NCBI GenBank assembly: GCA_036826375.1
Contig: DAISWL010000016.1
Coordinates: 1 to 12,919, forward strand
Origin: DAISWL01 sp036826375
GTDB taxonomy: Bacteria; Patescibacteriota; Saccharimonadia; Saccharimonadales; HK-STAS-PATE-42
DNA length: 12,919 nt
Direction: 5' to 3'
Position numbers and translations under genes: made by a program. A model generated the notes under the pieces. It did not search any database. It saw only the letters and a list, made by a program, of their open reading frames with translations, and was not told the origin of the DNA. Below, piece after piece: positions 6,876 to 12,451 of the stretch (within the stretch, counting starts at the first letter, position 1; each line of letters starts with the position of its first letter).

Positions 6876-7295
6876 CTAGTTTTTGTTAGTGGCGTTGGTT
6901 AGTATGAACCTAACTATAACTTGAGAGAATAGAACCACAACCAAACCAATAATGGCGTACATTATAGTATTTTTAGCAGCTGTTACGCTGTTCTGGTCGC
7001 CACCAGATATAATGTAGCGGAAGCCACCGATTATAATCATAATCACTGAAACTGCACCAATTATTACTGAAAAAATATTAATTACTCTAGTTATAATTGT
7101 GTTAAAGCTATTGTCACCATCTTCTTGGCAAGATGAAGCATCCGCTCCTTCTTCTCCAGAAGTACTAAGGACACCACTACAAACCTTATCAGCTATTGAT
7201 GATTGAGCACTAACACTGGTTACTGGCAAAGCAGCCCCAAACAATCCAAAACTTAAGATTAAGCTTAACATTGTTAATTTTAAATTCTTTAGCAT
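6876..7295 (-). CDS. Type IV secretion pilin-like protein (paralogue 1)
   Basis: A 139-residue secreted or membrane protein of the T4SS pilin (VirB2/TrbC-like) type found widely in Patescibacteria. It has a signal peptide (residues 1-30, likely cleavage after V-S-A) and a short variable region with Cys39 and Cys56 that could form a disulfide. Two membrane helices (about 71-91 and 110-131) flank the conserved G-G-F-R-Y-I-I-S-G-G-D loop (90-100). The family hallmarks G-A-V-S-V-I-M-I-I-I-G-G and I-M-Y-A-I-I-G-L are shared with the two upstream paralogues. AAGGAG lies 5 nt before the ATG, and it also has its own promoter (7333-7361). It is last of three tandem genes. Whether it polymerises into a pilus is inference. 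Confidence 0.85.
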   Translation of the reverse strand: MLKNLKLTMLSLILSFGLFGAALPVTSVSAQSSIADKVCSGVLSTSGEEGADASSCQEDGDNSFNTIITRVINIFSVIIGAVSVIMIIIGGFRYIISGGDQNSVTAAKNTIMYAIIGLVVVLFSQVIVRFILTNATNKN

Positions 7296-7332
7296 TTATT
7301 CTCCTTGAAATTATAAACTTTACTTTAGGTCT

Positions 7333-7361
7333 ATTTTAGCAAATACTATTAATCATATCAA
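7333..7361 (-). promoter_or_regulatory. Promoter of pilin paralogue 1
   Basis: Minus-strand TTGATA (7356-7361), 17-bp spacer, TAAAAT (7333-7338). The predicted leader is about 30 nt and contains the AAGGAG ribosome site. It allows paralogue 1 to be expressed independently of the two upstream genes. Confidence 0.7.
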
Positions 7362-7363
7362 GA

Positions 7364-7840
7364 CTAGGGTGTAGATGTCCCACCACCGCCCCCGTTACTA
7401 CTATCAGTGGCATTGGTCCAGACGAACCTTACTATTATTTGAGCAAACAAAACGATAATTAAACCTATTAGGGCATACATTATGGTATCTTTAGCTGATT
7501 TGGTTGAGTTGGAATCTCCATTAGATATTATGTAACGGAAACCGCCAATAATCAGCATTATAACTGATACAGCACCGACTAGTATTGAAAGGATGCTTAT
7601 CACTTTCCTGATTATACTACTAAAGCTGGCATTGCCATCATCCTTACAATCCCCAGCATCCCCCCCACCAGTAGCGATGCTTATCCCCTCACAAGTACTC
7701 TTATTGATAGTATTCGTAGTTTGAGCTCCTACTCTAGCAGGTGTTGTTGCTAAACCTAAAAATGCTAGAGAAACTACAGCGACTAGGACCCCTAGTTTTG
7801 ATTTTTCAAATATTTTATTTAGTTTCATGATAATGTTCAT
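7364..7840 (-). CDS. Type IV secretion pilin-like protein (paralogue 2)
   Basis: 158 residues from the chosen start. Signal peptide about 1-39 (cleavage near V-G-A-Q), Cys50 and Cys65 in the variable region, and membrane helices at about 80-100 and 119-141. The conserved G-G-F-R-Y-I-I-S-N-G-D loop is at 99-109. A unique Gly-rich, Ser/Thr tail (148-158) is absent from the paralogues. The frame is open 45 nt further upstream to an ATG at 7885, but that would overlap the paralogue 3 stop and has no ribosome site. GAGAGGG lies just before the ATG at 7840. A further ATG at 7828 follows TATAAT (7839-7844) by 10 nt and is an alternative leaderless start. Its membrane-domain DNA is nearly identical to paralogue 3 over about 65 bp. 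Confidence 0.83.
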   Translation of the reverse strand: MNIIMKLNKIFEKSKLGVLVAVVSLAFLGLATTPARVGAQTTNTINKSTCEGISIATGGGDAGDCKDDGNASFSSIIRKVISILSILVGAVSVIMLIIGGFRYIISNGDSNSTKSAKDTIMYALIGLIIVLFAQIIVRFVWTNATDSSNGGGGGTSTP

Positions 7841-7844
7841 TATA

Positions 7845-7851
7845 CCCTCTC
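7845..7851 (-). promoter_or_regulatory. Shine-Dalgarno deciding the start of pilin paralogue 2
   Basis: Minus-strand GAGAGGG ends 4 nt before the ATG at 7840. It supports this start over the longer frame beginning at 7885. Confidence 0.6.
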
Positions 7852-7865
7852 GTTTCATTTTGTTA

Positions 7866-8273
7866 TTACGTCTTACTCCATACAAATCTTACTATAGTTT
7901 GGGCAAAACCTACAAGAGCTAAACCTATTAGAGCATACATTATGGTATCTTTAGCTGATTTGGTCGAGTTGGCGTCTCCATTAGAAGTAACGTATTTGAA
8001 GCCACCCAATATAACCATAATTACAGAGACAGCACCTACCAATAGCGAAAGTATCCCTATTATGCTTTTCACTATCTCTGAAAACTTATTTTTAGCAGCA
8101 TCTTGATCGCAGGCTCCCCCTCCATCTATTTGCTGAATAGCATTACAAGCTTCTGCTTTCGGGTCCGCAGCATAACTGACACTGGTAATTTGGCCAATCG
8201 CTAGCAAACTAAACACCGCAGCTATATAAATTAGACTCTGGCTTATTTTTTGAGATAGTTTAATCTTTTTCAT
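7866..8273 (-). CDS. Type IV secretion pilin-like protein (paralogue 3)
   Basis: 135 residues, the promoter-proximal copy of three. Signal peptide 1-35 (cleavage likely at S-Y-A/A-D), Cys43 and Cys55, and membrane helices at about 70-91 and 109-131. The loop G-G-F-K-Y-V-T-S-N-G-D (90-100) and the motif S-A-K-D-T-I-M-Y-A-L-I-G (106-117) match paralogue 2 nearly exactly. AAAGGA is about 13 nt before the ATG, a long spacing. It is 25 bp from paralogue 2, so the two are probably co-transcribed. It is divergent from tsaD across 83 bp. Confidence 0.85.
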   Translation of the reverse strand: MKKIKLSQKISQSLIYIAAVFSLLAIGQITSVSYAADPKAEACNAIQQIDGGGACDQDAAKNKFSEIVKSIIGILSLLVGAVSVIMVILGGFKYVTSNGDANSTKSAKDTIMYALIGLALVGFAQTIVRFVWSKT

Positions 8274-8299
8274 TACACTTATGATTTCCTTTTAAAATT

Positions 8300-8305
8300 A
8301 ATATA
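8300..8305 (-). promoter_or_regulatory. Extended -10 promoter of the pilin operon
   Basis: Minus-strand TGCTATATT (extended -10, TATATT at 8300-8305), predicted start near 8293. The -35 region overlaps the divergent tsaD promoter, so the two may interfere with each other. Confidence 0.55.
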
Positions 8306-8312
8306 GCACAAC

Positions 8313-8342
8313 TTGAATCATGAGGTAAATAAGTTTTATACT
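8313..8342 (+). promoter_or_regulatory. Promoter of tsaD
   Basis: TTGAAT (8313-8318), 18-bp spacer, TATACT (8337-8342), 14 nt before the ATG at 8357. The predicted leader is about 7 nt, with no Shine-Dalgarno. The stretch from the -10 (8337-8352) is identical over 16 bp to 6630-6645 upstream of orn. Confidence 0.65.
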
Positions 8343-8356
8343 AAACTTAAATATTT

Positions 8357-9430
8357 ATGTTGATTTTAGGTATAGAAACTAGTTGTGATGACGCTTCGGC
8401 GGCCGTTGTAGAAAATGGTCATAAGTTGCTAGGCATGGCTACCGCGTCACAAATAGATGCTCACAGAGCCTACGGAGGCGTAGTACCGGAGATTGCCGCC
8501 CGTGAACACGTTGGATCTATAATCGGTGTGGTAGATCAAGCTTTAGCGAGCGCCGCTATTAAACTTAATAATGTAGATGCCATAGCCGTAACCTCCGGAC
8601 CAGGGTTAATTGGAAGTTTGATGATTGGAGTTCAAACCGCTAAATCGCTTAGCCTTGGTTTACGCATACCTATTCAGCCGGTTCATCATGTTGTTGGCCA
8701 CGTTTACGCTAATTTTATTACCGAATCTAAAATTAAGTTAAGTAATACGCTGCCCCATGGTCAGCCCCAGTTTCCGATGTTAGCATTAGTTGTTAGCGGT
8801 GGTCACACTCAAATGATGCTATTTGATAGTCATCTTAAATTTAAGATTGTGGGGAGAACTTGTGATGATGCAATTGGCGAGGCCTTTGATAAAACAGCTA
8901 AAATATTGAATCTACCCTACCCCGGTGGAGTATCAGTATCAGAGCAAGCGATACTAGGCGATAGAGATGCTTATAAACTACCTAAGCCTAAAACTGAAAA
9001 TATTTTAGATACCAGCTTCTCCGGATTAAAAACTGCTCTATTGAGAGAGGCCCAAAAAACTGCCGGTGGTGATTTCACTATGCCCAGTTTTGAAATAGCA
9101 TCTCATTTAAATCAAAAACAAGTTAATGATTTTTGTGCTAGTTTTGAAGACGCTGCACTTGATTACGTTGTGGATAAGATGCGTTTGGCATATCTTAAGT
9201 TTAAACCAAAATCTGTTGTAATAGGTGGAGGAGTTGCGGGAAGCCAAAGATTACGCACTAAATTAAGTTTGAGTCTCGGTATAGATATCGAATATGCCCC
9301 CGCTGAGCTATGTGTAGATAACGGAGCAATGATTGCAGCTGCTGGCTACCAAGCTCATAAACTTAAAAAACCTATAGACGCCAACGAGATTAGAATAGAA
9401 CCTAATAAAAAAGTTTTTATTGGTGTTTAA
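8357..9430 (+). CDS. tsaD: tRNA N6-adenosine threonylcarbamoyltransferase TsaD
   Basis: A 357-residue ASKHA-fold enzyme that transfers the threonylcarbamoyl group from TC-AMP to A37 of tRNAs reading ANN codons, working with TsaB and TsaE in bacteria. Visible motifs are G-I-E-T-S-C-D-D (5-12), P-E-I-A-A-R-E-H (44-51) and T-S-G-P-G-L (79-84). The metal-binding H-V-V-G-H gives His111 and His115. Further motifs are V-S-G-G-H-T (146-151), E-A-F-D-K-T-A-K (175-182), D-T-S-F-S-G-L-K (218-225), I-G-G-G-V-A-G-S (289-296) and D-N-G-A-M-I-A-A-A-G (321-330). The length is normal and all core motifs are intact. No tsaB or tsaE is in the window. It is the first gene of the plus-strand island, with a leaderless-type start. 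Confidence 0.97.
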   Translation: MLILGIETSCDDASAAVVENGHKLLGMATASQIDAHRAYGGVVPEIAAREHVGSIIGVVDQALASAAIKLNNVDAIAVTSGPGLIGSLMIGVQTAKSLSLGLRIPIQPVHHVVGHVYANFITESKIKLSNTLPHGQPQFPMLALVVSGGHTQMMLFDSHLKFKIVGRTCDDAIGEAFDKTAKILNLPYPGGVSVSEQAILGDRDAYKLPKPKTENILDTSFSGLKTALLREAQKTAGGDFTMPSFEIASHLNQKQVNDFCASFEDAALDYVVDKMRLAYLKFKPKSVVIGGGVAGSQRLRTKLSLSLGIDIEYAPAELCVDNGAMIAAAGYQAHKLKKPIDANEIRIEPNKKVFIGV

Positions 9431-9477
9431 GCTGCAATAATCCTCGATACCTATTAAACTCGTAATACGTGAAACGA

Positions 9478-9486
9478 TGCTATAAT
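9478..9486 (+). promoter_or_regulatory. Extended -10 promoter before the tRNA-Pro-like region
   Basis: TGCTATAAT (TATAAT at 9481-9486), a near-ideal extended -10, 29 nt before the tRNA-Pro-like 5' half at 9516. A leader this short is typical for a stable RNA gene, so the upstream tRNA-like segment may be transcribed. The -35 is weak. Confidence 0.6.
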
Positions 9487-9515
9487 AATATTACCTGGTA
9501 CTATTGAGAATATTT

Positions 9516-9650
9516 CGGGCTGTAGCGCAGTGGACACACGCGTACGGCTGGGGTGAAAATTGCTGGGAGCAATTTGCAAGGCCGGAAACTGATTCGAAAG
9601 CTATGCTTGAGAGTAAGTCGAGACGGGTCGAGACAGATTTGTTAGCCCGA
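9516..9650 (+). pseudogene. tRNA-Pro-like copy interrupted by an inserted structured segment
   Basis: Positions 9516-9553 align with the 5' half of the intact tRNA-Pro, including 15 identical bases (9539-9553 against 9750-9764) that span the anticodon stem and GGG anticodon. One D-stem pair is lost. Instead of the 3' anticodon strand, a perfect 7-bp hairpin follows (AAATTGC/GCAATTT, 9557-9575), then about 65 nt unrelated to the tRNA. TAGCCCG at 9643-9649 can pair fully with the 5' acceptor CGGGCTG (one G-T), but no CCA follows and the expected T arm (around 9620-9642) is degraded. The same bases can instead form a stable hairpin with a GAA loop (9639-9661). It could be a decayed tRNA gene, an intron-bearing tRNA or a new small RNA. 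I favour decay, with low certainty. Confidence 0.5.
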
Positions 9651-9673
9651 AGGGCAAGCAAGTATGATCGTGA

Positions 9674-9690
9674 CCGTGAGGACCTCACGG
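9674..9690. repeat. Dyad built from tRNA-Pro anticodon-arm sequence
   Basis: A 17-bp near-perfect dyad, CCGTGAGG/CCTCACGG around a single central A. Its left arm is identical to 9766-9773 of the intact tRNA-Pro (3' anticodon strand and variable loop). It ends 10 bp before the -10 box of tRNA-Pro, in the -35 zone. Confidence 0.6.
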
Positions 9691-9700
9691 CAATATGGTT

Positions 9701-9706
9701 TATAAT
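9701..9706 (+). promoter_or_regulatory. -10 box of tRNA-Pro
   Basis: TATAAT ending 19 nt before the tRNA 5' end at 9726, a normal distance for a tRNA promoter. No recognisable -35; the dyad at 9674-9690 occupies that area. Confidence 0.55.
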
Positions 9707-9725
9707 TAAAATGAAGACACCATTT

Positions 9726-9803
9726 CGGGGTGTGGCGCAGTTTGGCTAGCGCGTACGGCTGGGGGCCGTGAGGTCGCAGGTTCAAGTCCTGTCACCCCGA
9801 CCA
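9726..9803 (+). tRNA. tRNA-Pro (anticodon GGG)
   Basis: A complete cloverleaf. The acceptor CGGGGTG/CACCCCG has 7 bp, the D stem is GCGC/GCGC, and the anticodon stem TACGG/CCGTG encloses loop CTGGGGG, giving GGG at 9761-9763. The T stem GCAGG/CCTGT encloses loop TTCAAGT. The discriminator is A and CCA is encoded at 9801-9803. The leading C1 pairing with G72 is typical of bacterial tRNA-Pro. It reads CCC (and CCU). It is flanked upstream by a 5'-half copy and downstream by a 3'-half copy of itself. Confidence 0.96.
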
Positions 9804-9857
9804 GAAATAAAAGAGGTTGTTTGGATAGGTTTAGGCTTAATTGTTTAGAAAGCTGAG

Positions 9858-9871
9858 CCTGCGACCTCACG
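9858..9871. repeat. 14-bp inverted copy of the tRNA-Pro variable/T-stem region
   Basis: CCTGCGACCTCACG is the exact reverse complement of 9767-9780 inside tRNA-Pro (3' anticodon strand, variable loop and 5' T-stem strand). In a read-through transcript it could pair over 14 bp with the tRNA and compete with its fold. Confidence 0.8.
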
Positions 9872-9884
9872 AAATATAAAGGTT

Positions 9885-9954
9885 GGTCGCAGTTTAACTT
9901 TTGCCCTGAAAGGGCTAAAGTTACAGGTTCAATCCACGATCACCCCGACCAGAA
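9885..9954 (+). pseudogene. tRNA-Pro 3'-half copy with an inserted hairpin
   Basis: GGTCGCAG (9885-9892) repeats the tRNA variable loop and T stem. A hairpin follows (9895-9923: 7-bp TAACTTT/AAAGTTA, a T-T mismatch, then 5-bp GCCCT/AGGGC with a GAA loop). Then comes CAGGTTCAATCC (T loop) and a 15-bp perfect copy of the tRNA 3' end with CCA and flank (9940-9954 against 9792-9806). The T stem cannot close, so this is not a functional tRNA. The direct repeats bound a 148-bp unit, as expected of an attachment-site duplication at a tRNA 3' end, although no integrase is present. Confidence 0.6.
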
Positions 9955-9976
9955 TTTCGATCAAGAAATTAAAATT

Positions 9977-10897
9977 ATGAAAAAACATTTTTTACAATCT
10001 AGTGCTTGGATTAATTTCCAAAAATCACTAGGGAAAAAAACAATTACAGTTAAAAATTTTGATGCCACGGGCTTTATTGAAGGTCAGAAACCCTTTCAAA
10101 GAGTCTTTTTCCCGTATGGACCGCCCCTTTCAAGGCAAGATGATTTGAAAATATTCTTAAGCTTAGTAAAAAATGATTGCAGAACCAAGGGGCTAACTTA
10201 TTTAAGAATTGAACCAGTTTTAACCAACCAAATAACTATTGAGGGCAATTATCTTAAGAAGTTAGGTTTAATTAAAGTTAAAGATGTTCAACCCCAATTT
10301 ACAATGATAGTAGATCTGCGGCCAGATGCTGAGCAAATTATCGCTAATATGAGTCAATCTAGCAGAAACTTGCACCGCAATATCTACAAAAAAGGTGTTA
10401 AGTTTAGTGAATCTAATAACCCCGAAGATATGCTGAAGCTTATAGCTATGCTAAAGCTTGTAGCCAAGAGAACAGGGATGAGGCCTCACTCAGATAACTA
10501 TCTTCAATCTCAAGCTGCCGAACTTATGGGTGCGAGTAAAGCTAAGTTATTTTTTGCTTACGATAAGCACGATAATGTTTTAGCTGCTACTCTAATTTTT
10601 ACAGATGAAAAAATTTGGTATTATTCTCATTCAGCCGGCAATGAAGATGCCAGAAAGCTGCAAGTTATGGCTCCACTGCTAAGTTTCATCATGCTGGAGG
10701 CTAAAAAAGCCGGAGCTAATTATTTTGATTTATACGGAGTAGGCGACCCCGAAGATCCTAAGCACCCCTTAACCAATATATCCAAGTTTAAACAATCTTT
10801 TGGGGGTAAAGTGTTAGCTCGTTCAGGCACGTGGGATCTACCCCTAAATAAATTTAAATATCTTTTATATAAATTGGCGCTAAAACTTAGGCACTAA
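9977..10897 (+). CDS. FemAB/FemX-family aminoacyl-tRNA-dependent peptidyltransferase
   Basis: A 306-residue protein with the FemAB double-GNAT fold. Members add amino acids from aminoacyl-tRNA to the peptide of lipid II, building interpeptide bridges at the inner membrane face. Family blocks are F-L-Q-S-S-A-W-I-N-F-Q-K-S (5-17), Q-P-Q-F-T-M-I-V-D-L (105-114), M-S-Q-S-S-R-N-L-H-R-N-I (125-136), Y-Y-S-H-S-A-G (215-221) and A-P-L-L-S-F-I-M-L-E-A (232-242). Others are Y-F-D-L-Y-G-V (249-255) and I-S-K-F-K-Q-S-F-G-G (268-277). It is shorter than FemA, with no room for the coiled-coil arm, so it resembles FemX-like single-residue ligases. The amino acid added is unknown. The Shine-Dalgarno is weak. 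It may be co-transcribed with tRNA-Pro and is convergent with arginase, only 13 bp between stops. Confidence 0.87.
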   Translation: MKKHFLQSSAWINFQKSLGKKTITVKNFDATGFIEGQKPFQRVFFPYGPPLSRQDDLKIFLSLVKNDCRTKGLTYLRIEPVLTNQITIEGNYLKKLGLIKVKDVQPQFTMIVDLRPDAEQIIANMSQSSRNLHRNIYKKGVKFSESNNPEDMLKLIAMLKLVAKRTGMRPHSDNYLQSQAAELMGASKAKLFFAYDKHDNVLAATLIFTDEKIWYYSHSAGNEDARKLQVMAPLLSFIMLEAKKAGANYFDLYGVGDPEDPKHPLTNISKFKQSFGGKVLARSGTWDLPLNKFKYLLYKLALKLRH

Positions 10898-10910
10898 AAA
10901 TCTCAAGAGT

Positions 10911-11867
10911 TCAGAGTTTATTCTGCTCTAAATACCCAGTGTACCAGCTGTATTCTTGACCCAGTAATTTGGCTATGAGTTCAATCGCGAGTTCGGCAGT
11001 TTTCTTGTTCTCATCTTGAAGAGGGTTGTATTCCACAATATCTAAACCTAAAACCGGACAGTGCTGGCCAATGTATTTACAGATGAAAGATACTTCGCGG
11101 TAACTGAGGCCCGCGTTACTAGGCATCCCGGCACCTGGAGCGTAGAGCCTATCAATAGAATCTAAATCTACACTAACCCAAATGTAATCGCAGCGAGCGG
11201 CCAGCTGATCTATCATTTTTATGAGTGGGGCCAGGCCGTAGAGCATGACATCTGCCAGAGAGAAGTTAGGTATTTTTTTATCTCGCATTAAATCTAGTTC
11301 GGCTTGATCTAAATCGCTTCCGCCAATGTGAAGAAGATTTTCAAACTTAAGCTTAACAAAATCACCGCTAACGGATTTGAGTTTATCTGGGCCAAGCCCC
11401 ATTAAACTAGCTACATGCATTCCATGGATGTTACCGGAAAGAGTAGTTTCATCGGTGTTCATGTCGCCATGAGCATCCAGGTATATCATACCCAGCGTTT
11501 TGTTGATGCCCTTGCAGTAAGATGCTGCCCCTGAAAAGAGACCTAGGTTGATTGAATGATCGCCGCCCAAGCCAATTACCTTCTGACCTTCGCCTAACTT
11601 AAGTTTAGTAGCCTCAGCTACTTGTTCACAAACTCTAATTATCTCAGCCATATACCTTGCTTTAGGATCCCCCATCTCAACCTGGCTCCTGGGTTTAGGG
11701 TTAAACCTAACTAAATCATCATTAAGCTTAAATCCAGCAGATGACAGTTTACTTTCTAAACCAGCGTAGATGAAAGCCTCGGGTCCTATATCTACTCCCA
11801 GGTTTTTAGCGCCTAAATCGAGCGGGATTAAAAAAATTGAAGTATTTATATTATTGCTTTTTTGCAT
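10911..11867 (-). CDS. Arginase-family ureohydrolase, probably arginase
   Basis: A 318-residue binuclear-manganese hydrolase of the arginase/agmatinase family. Ligands are in place: G-G-D-H-S gives His104; D-A-H-G-D gives Asp131, His133 and Asp135; V-D-L-D-S-I-D gives Asp234 and Asp236. The segment N-T-D-E-T-T-L-S-G-N-I-H-G-M (137-150) resembles the substrate loop of true arginases more than agmatinases, and Glu279 matches the arginine-positioning Glu. The likely reaction is arginine to ornithine plus urea. Formiminoglutamase or another ureohydrolase cannot be excluded. No other arginine genes are nearby. The ATG follows TATACT by 9 nt without a Shine-Dalgarno. Two exact TTAAGCTTAA copies lie within the gene. 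Confidence 0.85.
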   Translation of the reverse strand: MQKSNNINTSIFLIPLDLGAKNLGVDIGPEAFIYAGLESKLSSAGFKLNDDLVRFNPKPRSQVEMGDPKARYMAEIIRVCEQVAEATKLKLGEGQKVIGLGGDHSINLGLFSGAASYCKGINKTLGMIYLDAHGDMNTDETTLSGNIHGMHVASLMGLGPDKLKSVSGDFVKLKFENLLHIGGSDLDQAELDLMRDKKIPNFSLADVMLYGLAPLIKMIDQLAARCDYIWVSVDLDSIDRLYAPGAGMPSNAGLSYREVSFICKYIGQHCPVLGLDIVEYNPLQDENKKTAELAIELIAKLLGQEYSWYTGYLEQNKL

Positions 11868-11876
11868 GTCATTAAA

Positions 11877-11882
11877 AGTATA
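11877..11882 (-). promoter_or_regulatory. -10 box of the arginase gene
   Basis: Minus-strand TATACT, 9 nt from the ATG at 11867, preceded by TTAAGTTGAG. The layout matches the orn promoter. Predicted leader is only 2-4 nt. Confidence 0.6.
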
Positions 11883-12017
11883 CTCAACTTAATCTAAAAC
11901 CTAAAGGGCTACATGGCTTTACGGTGAAATAAAACATAATAGAGTATACAGACAAGCATGTTAGTGCATAAATAGATTGTGGATAGTCAATCAAACTTTA
12001 AAAACCATAAAATATTT

Positions 12018-12413
12018 TTAGTTAGATGTATCTGAGGAAGAATCTGTTTTTTTAGAATCTTCGGCAGTTACCGCAATTGGGCCAACATTAATAAGCTTAT
12101 TGTCTTTCTCACGATAAACAACTGCTTTTTTAGCCTCTGGGAATATTAACAACTTATCACCATTCTCAACACCAGAGAAAAATGGCTGATCTTTAAATTT
12201 TTCTTTATCATTAACTGTGCCAACAACAGGGGTTTCATCTGGTAGGTTAATTATTTTAGCTATCTTATTCTTCAGATCGGCAGCTTCATCATTCTTTGAT
12301 TGAGCTTTTTTGGTCTGCATAAAAAAATAACCACTAGCTGCCAAGGAAAGTATTGTTACAATAATTAAAAACACACTTAGCAACTTGGATCTTCCATCTT
12401 TTTTATTCAACAT
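12018..12413 (-). CDS. Small single-pass membrane protein, function unknown
   Basis: 131 residues: a short basic cytoplasmic N-terminus, one membrane helix (about 11-31), then an external or periplasmic domain. The domain contains N-L-P-D-E-T-P-V-V-G-T-V (56-67) and K-D-Q-P-F-F-S-G-V-E-N-G-D-K-L-L-I-F (74-91), followed by A-K-K-A-V-V-Y-R (94-101). I recall similar Q-P-F-F/N-G-D-K proteins as common and uncharacterised in Patescibacteria, so the family looks real but unnamed. The Ser/Asp/Thr-rich tail (116-131) is probably disordered. GAGGAG lies 6 nt before the ATG, and a good promoter is at 12452-12480. Confidence 0.78.
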   Translation of the reverse strand: MLNKKDGRSKLLSVFLIIVTILSLAASGYFFMQTKKAQSKNDEAADLKNKIAKIINLPDETPVVGTVNDKEKFKDQPFFSGVENGDKLLIFPEAKKAVVYREKDNKLINVGPIAVTAEDSKKTDSSSDTSN

Positions 12414-12451
12414 TGTATTCTCCTCTATTTTAAGTTAAAAGCTTAAGCTTA

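Noticed and set aside
7364..7885. Longer start for pilin paralogue 2 at 7885
   Set aside because: It would overlap the paralogue 3 stop, add a basic non-signal extension and has no Shine-Dalgarno. GAGAGGG marks the ATG at 7840.
9491..9749. Open frames on both strands (65 and 81 codons) over the tRNA-Pro region
   Set aside because: They run through the tRNA-like copy, the dyad and the tRNA promoter, have no ribosome site and encode low-complexity basic peptides. The RNA-like structure explains the sequence better.
9516..9954. tmRNA, RNase P RNA or CRISPR array in the odd RNA region
   Set aside because: I see none of the conserved tmRNA ends, RNase P core sequences or regular repeat-spacer spacing. 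The repeats here are tRNA-Pro pieces.
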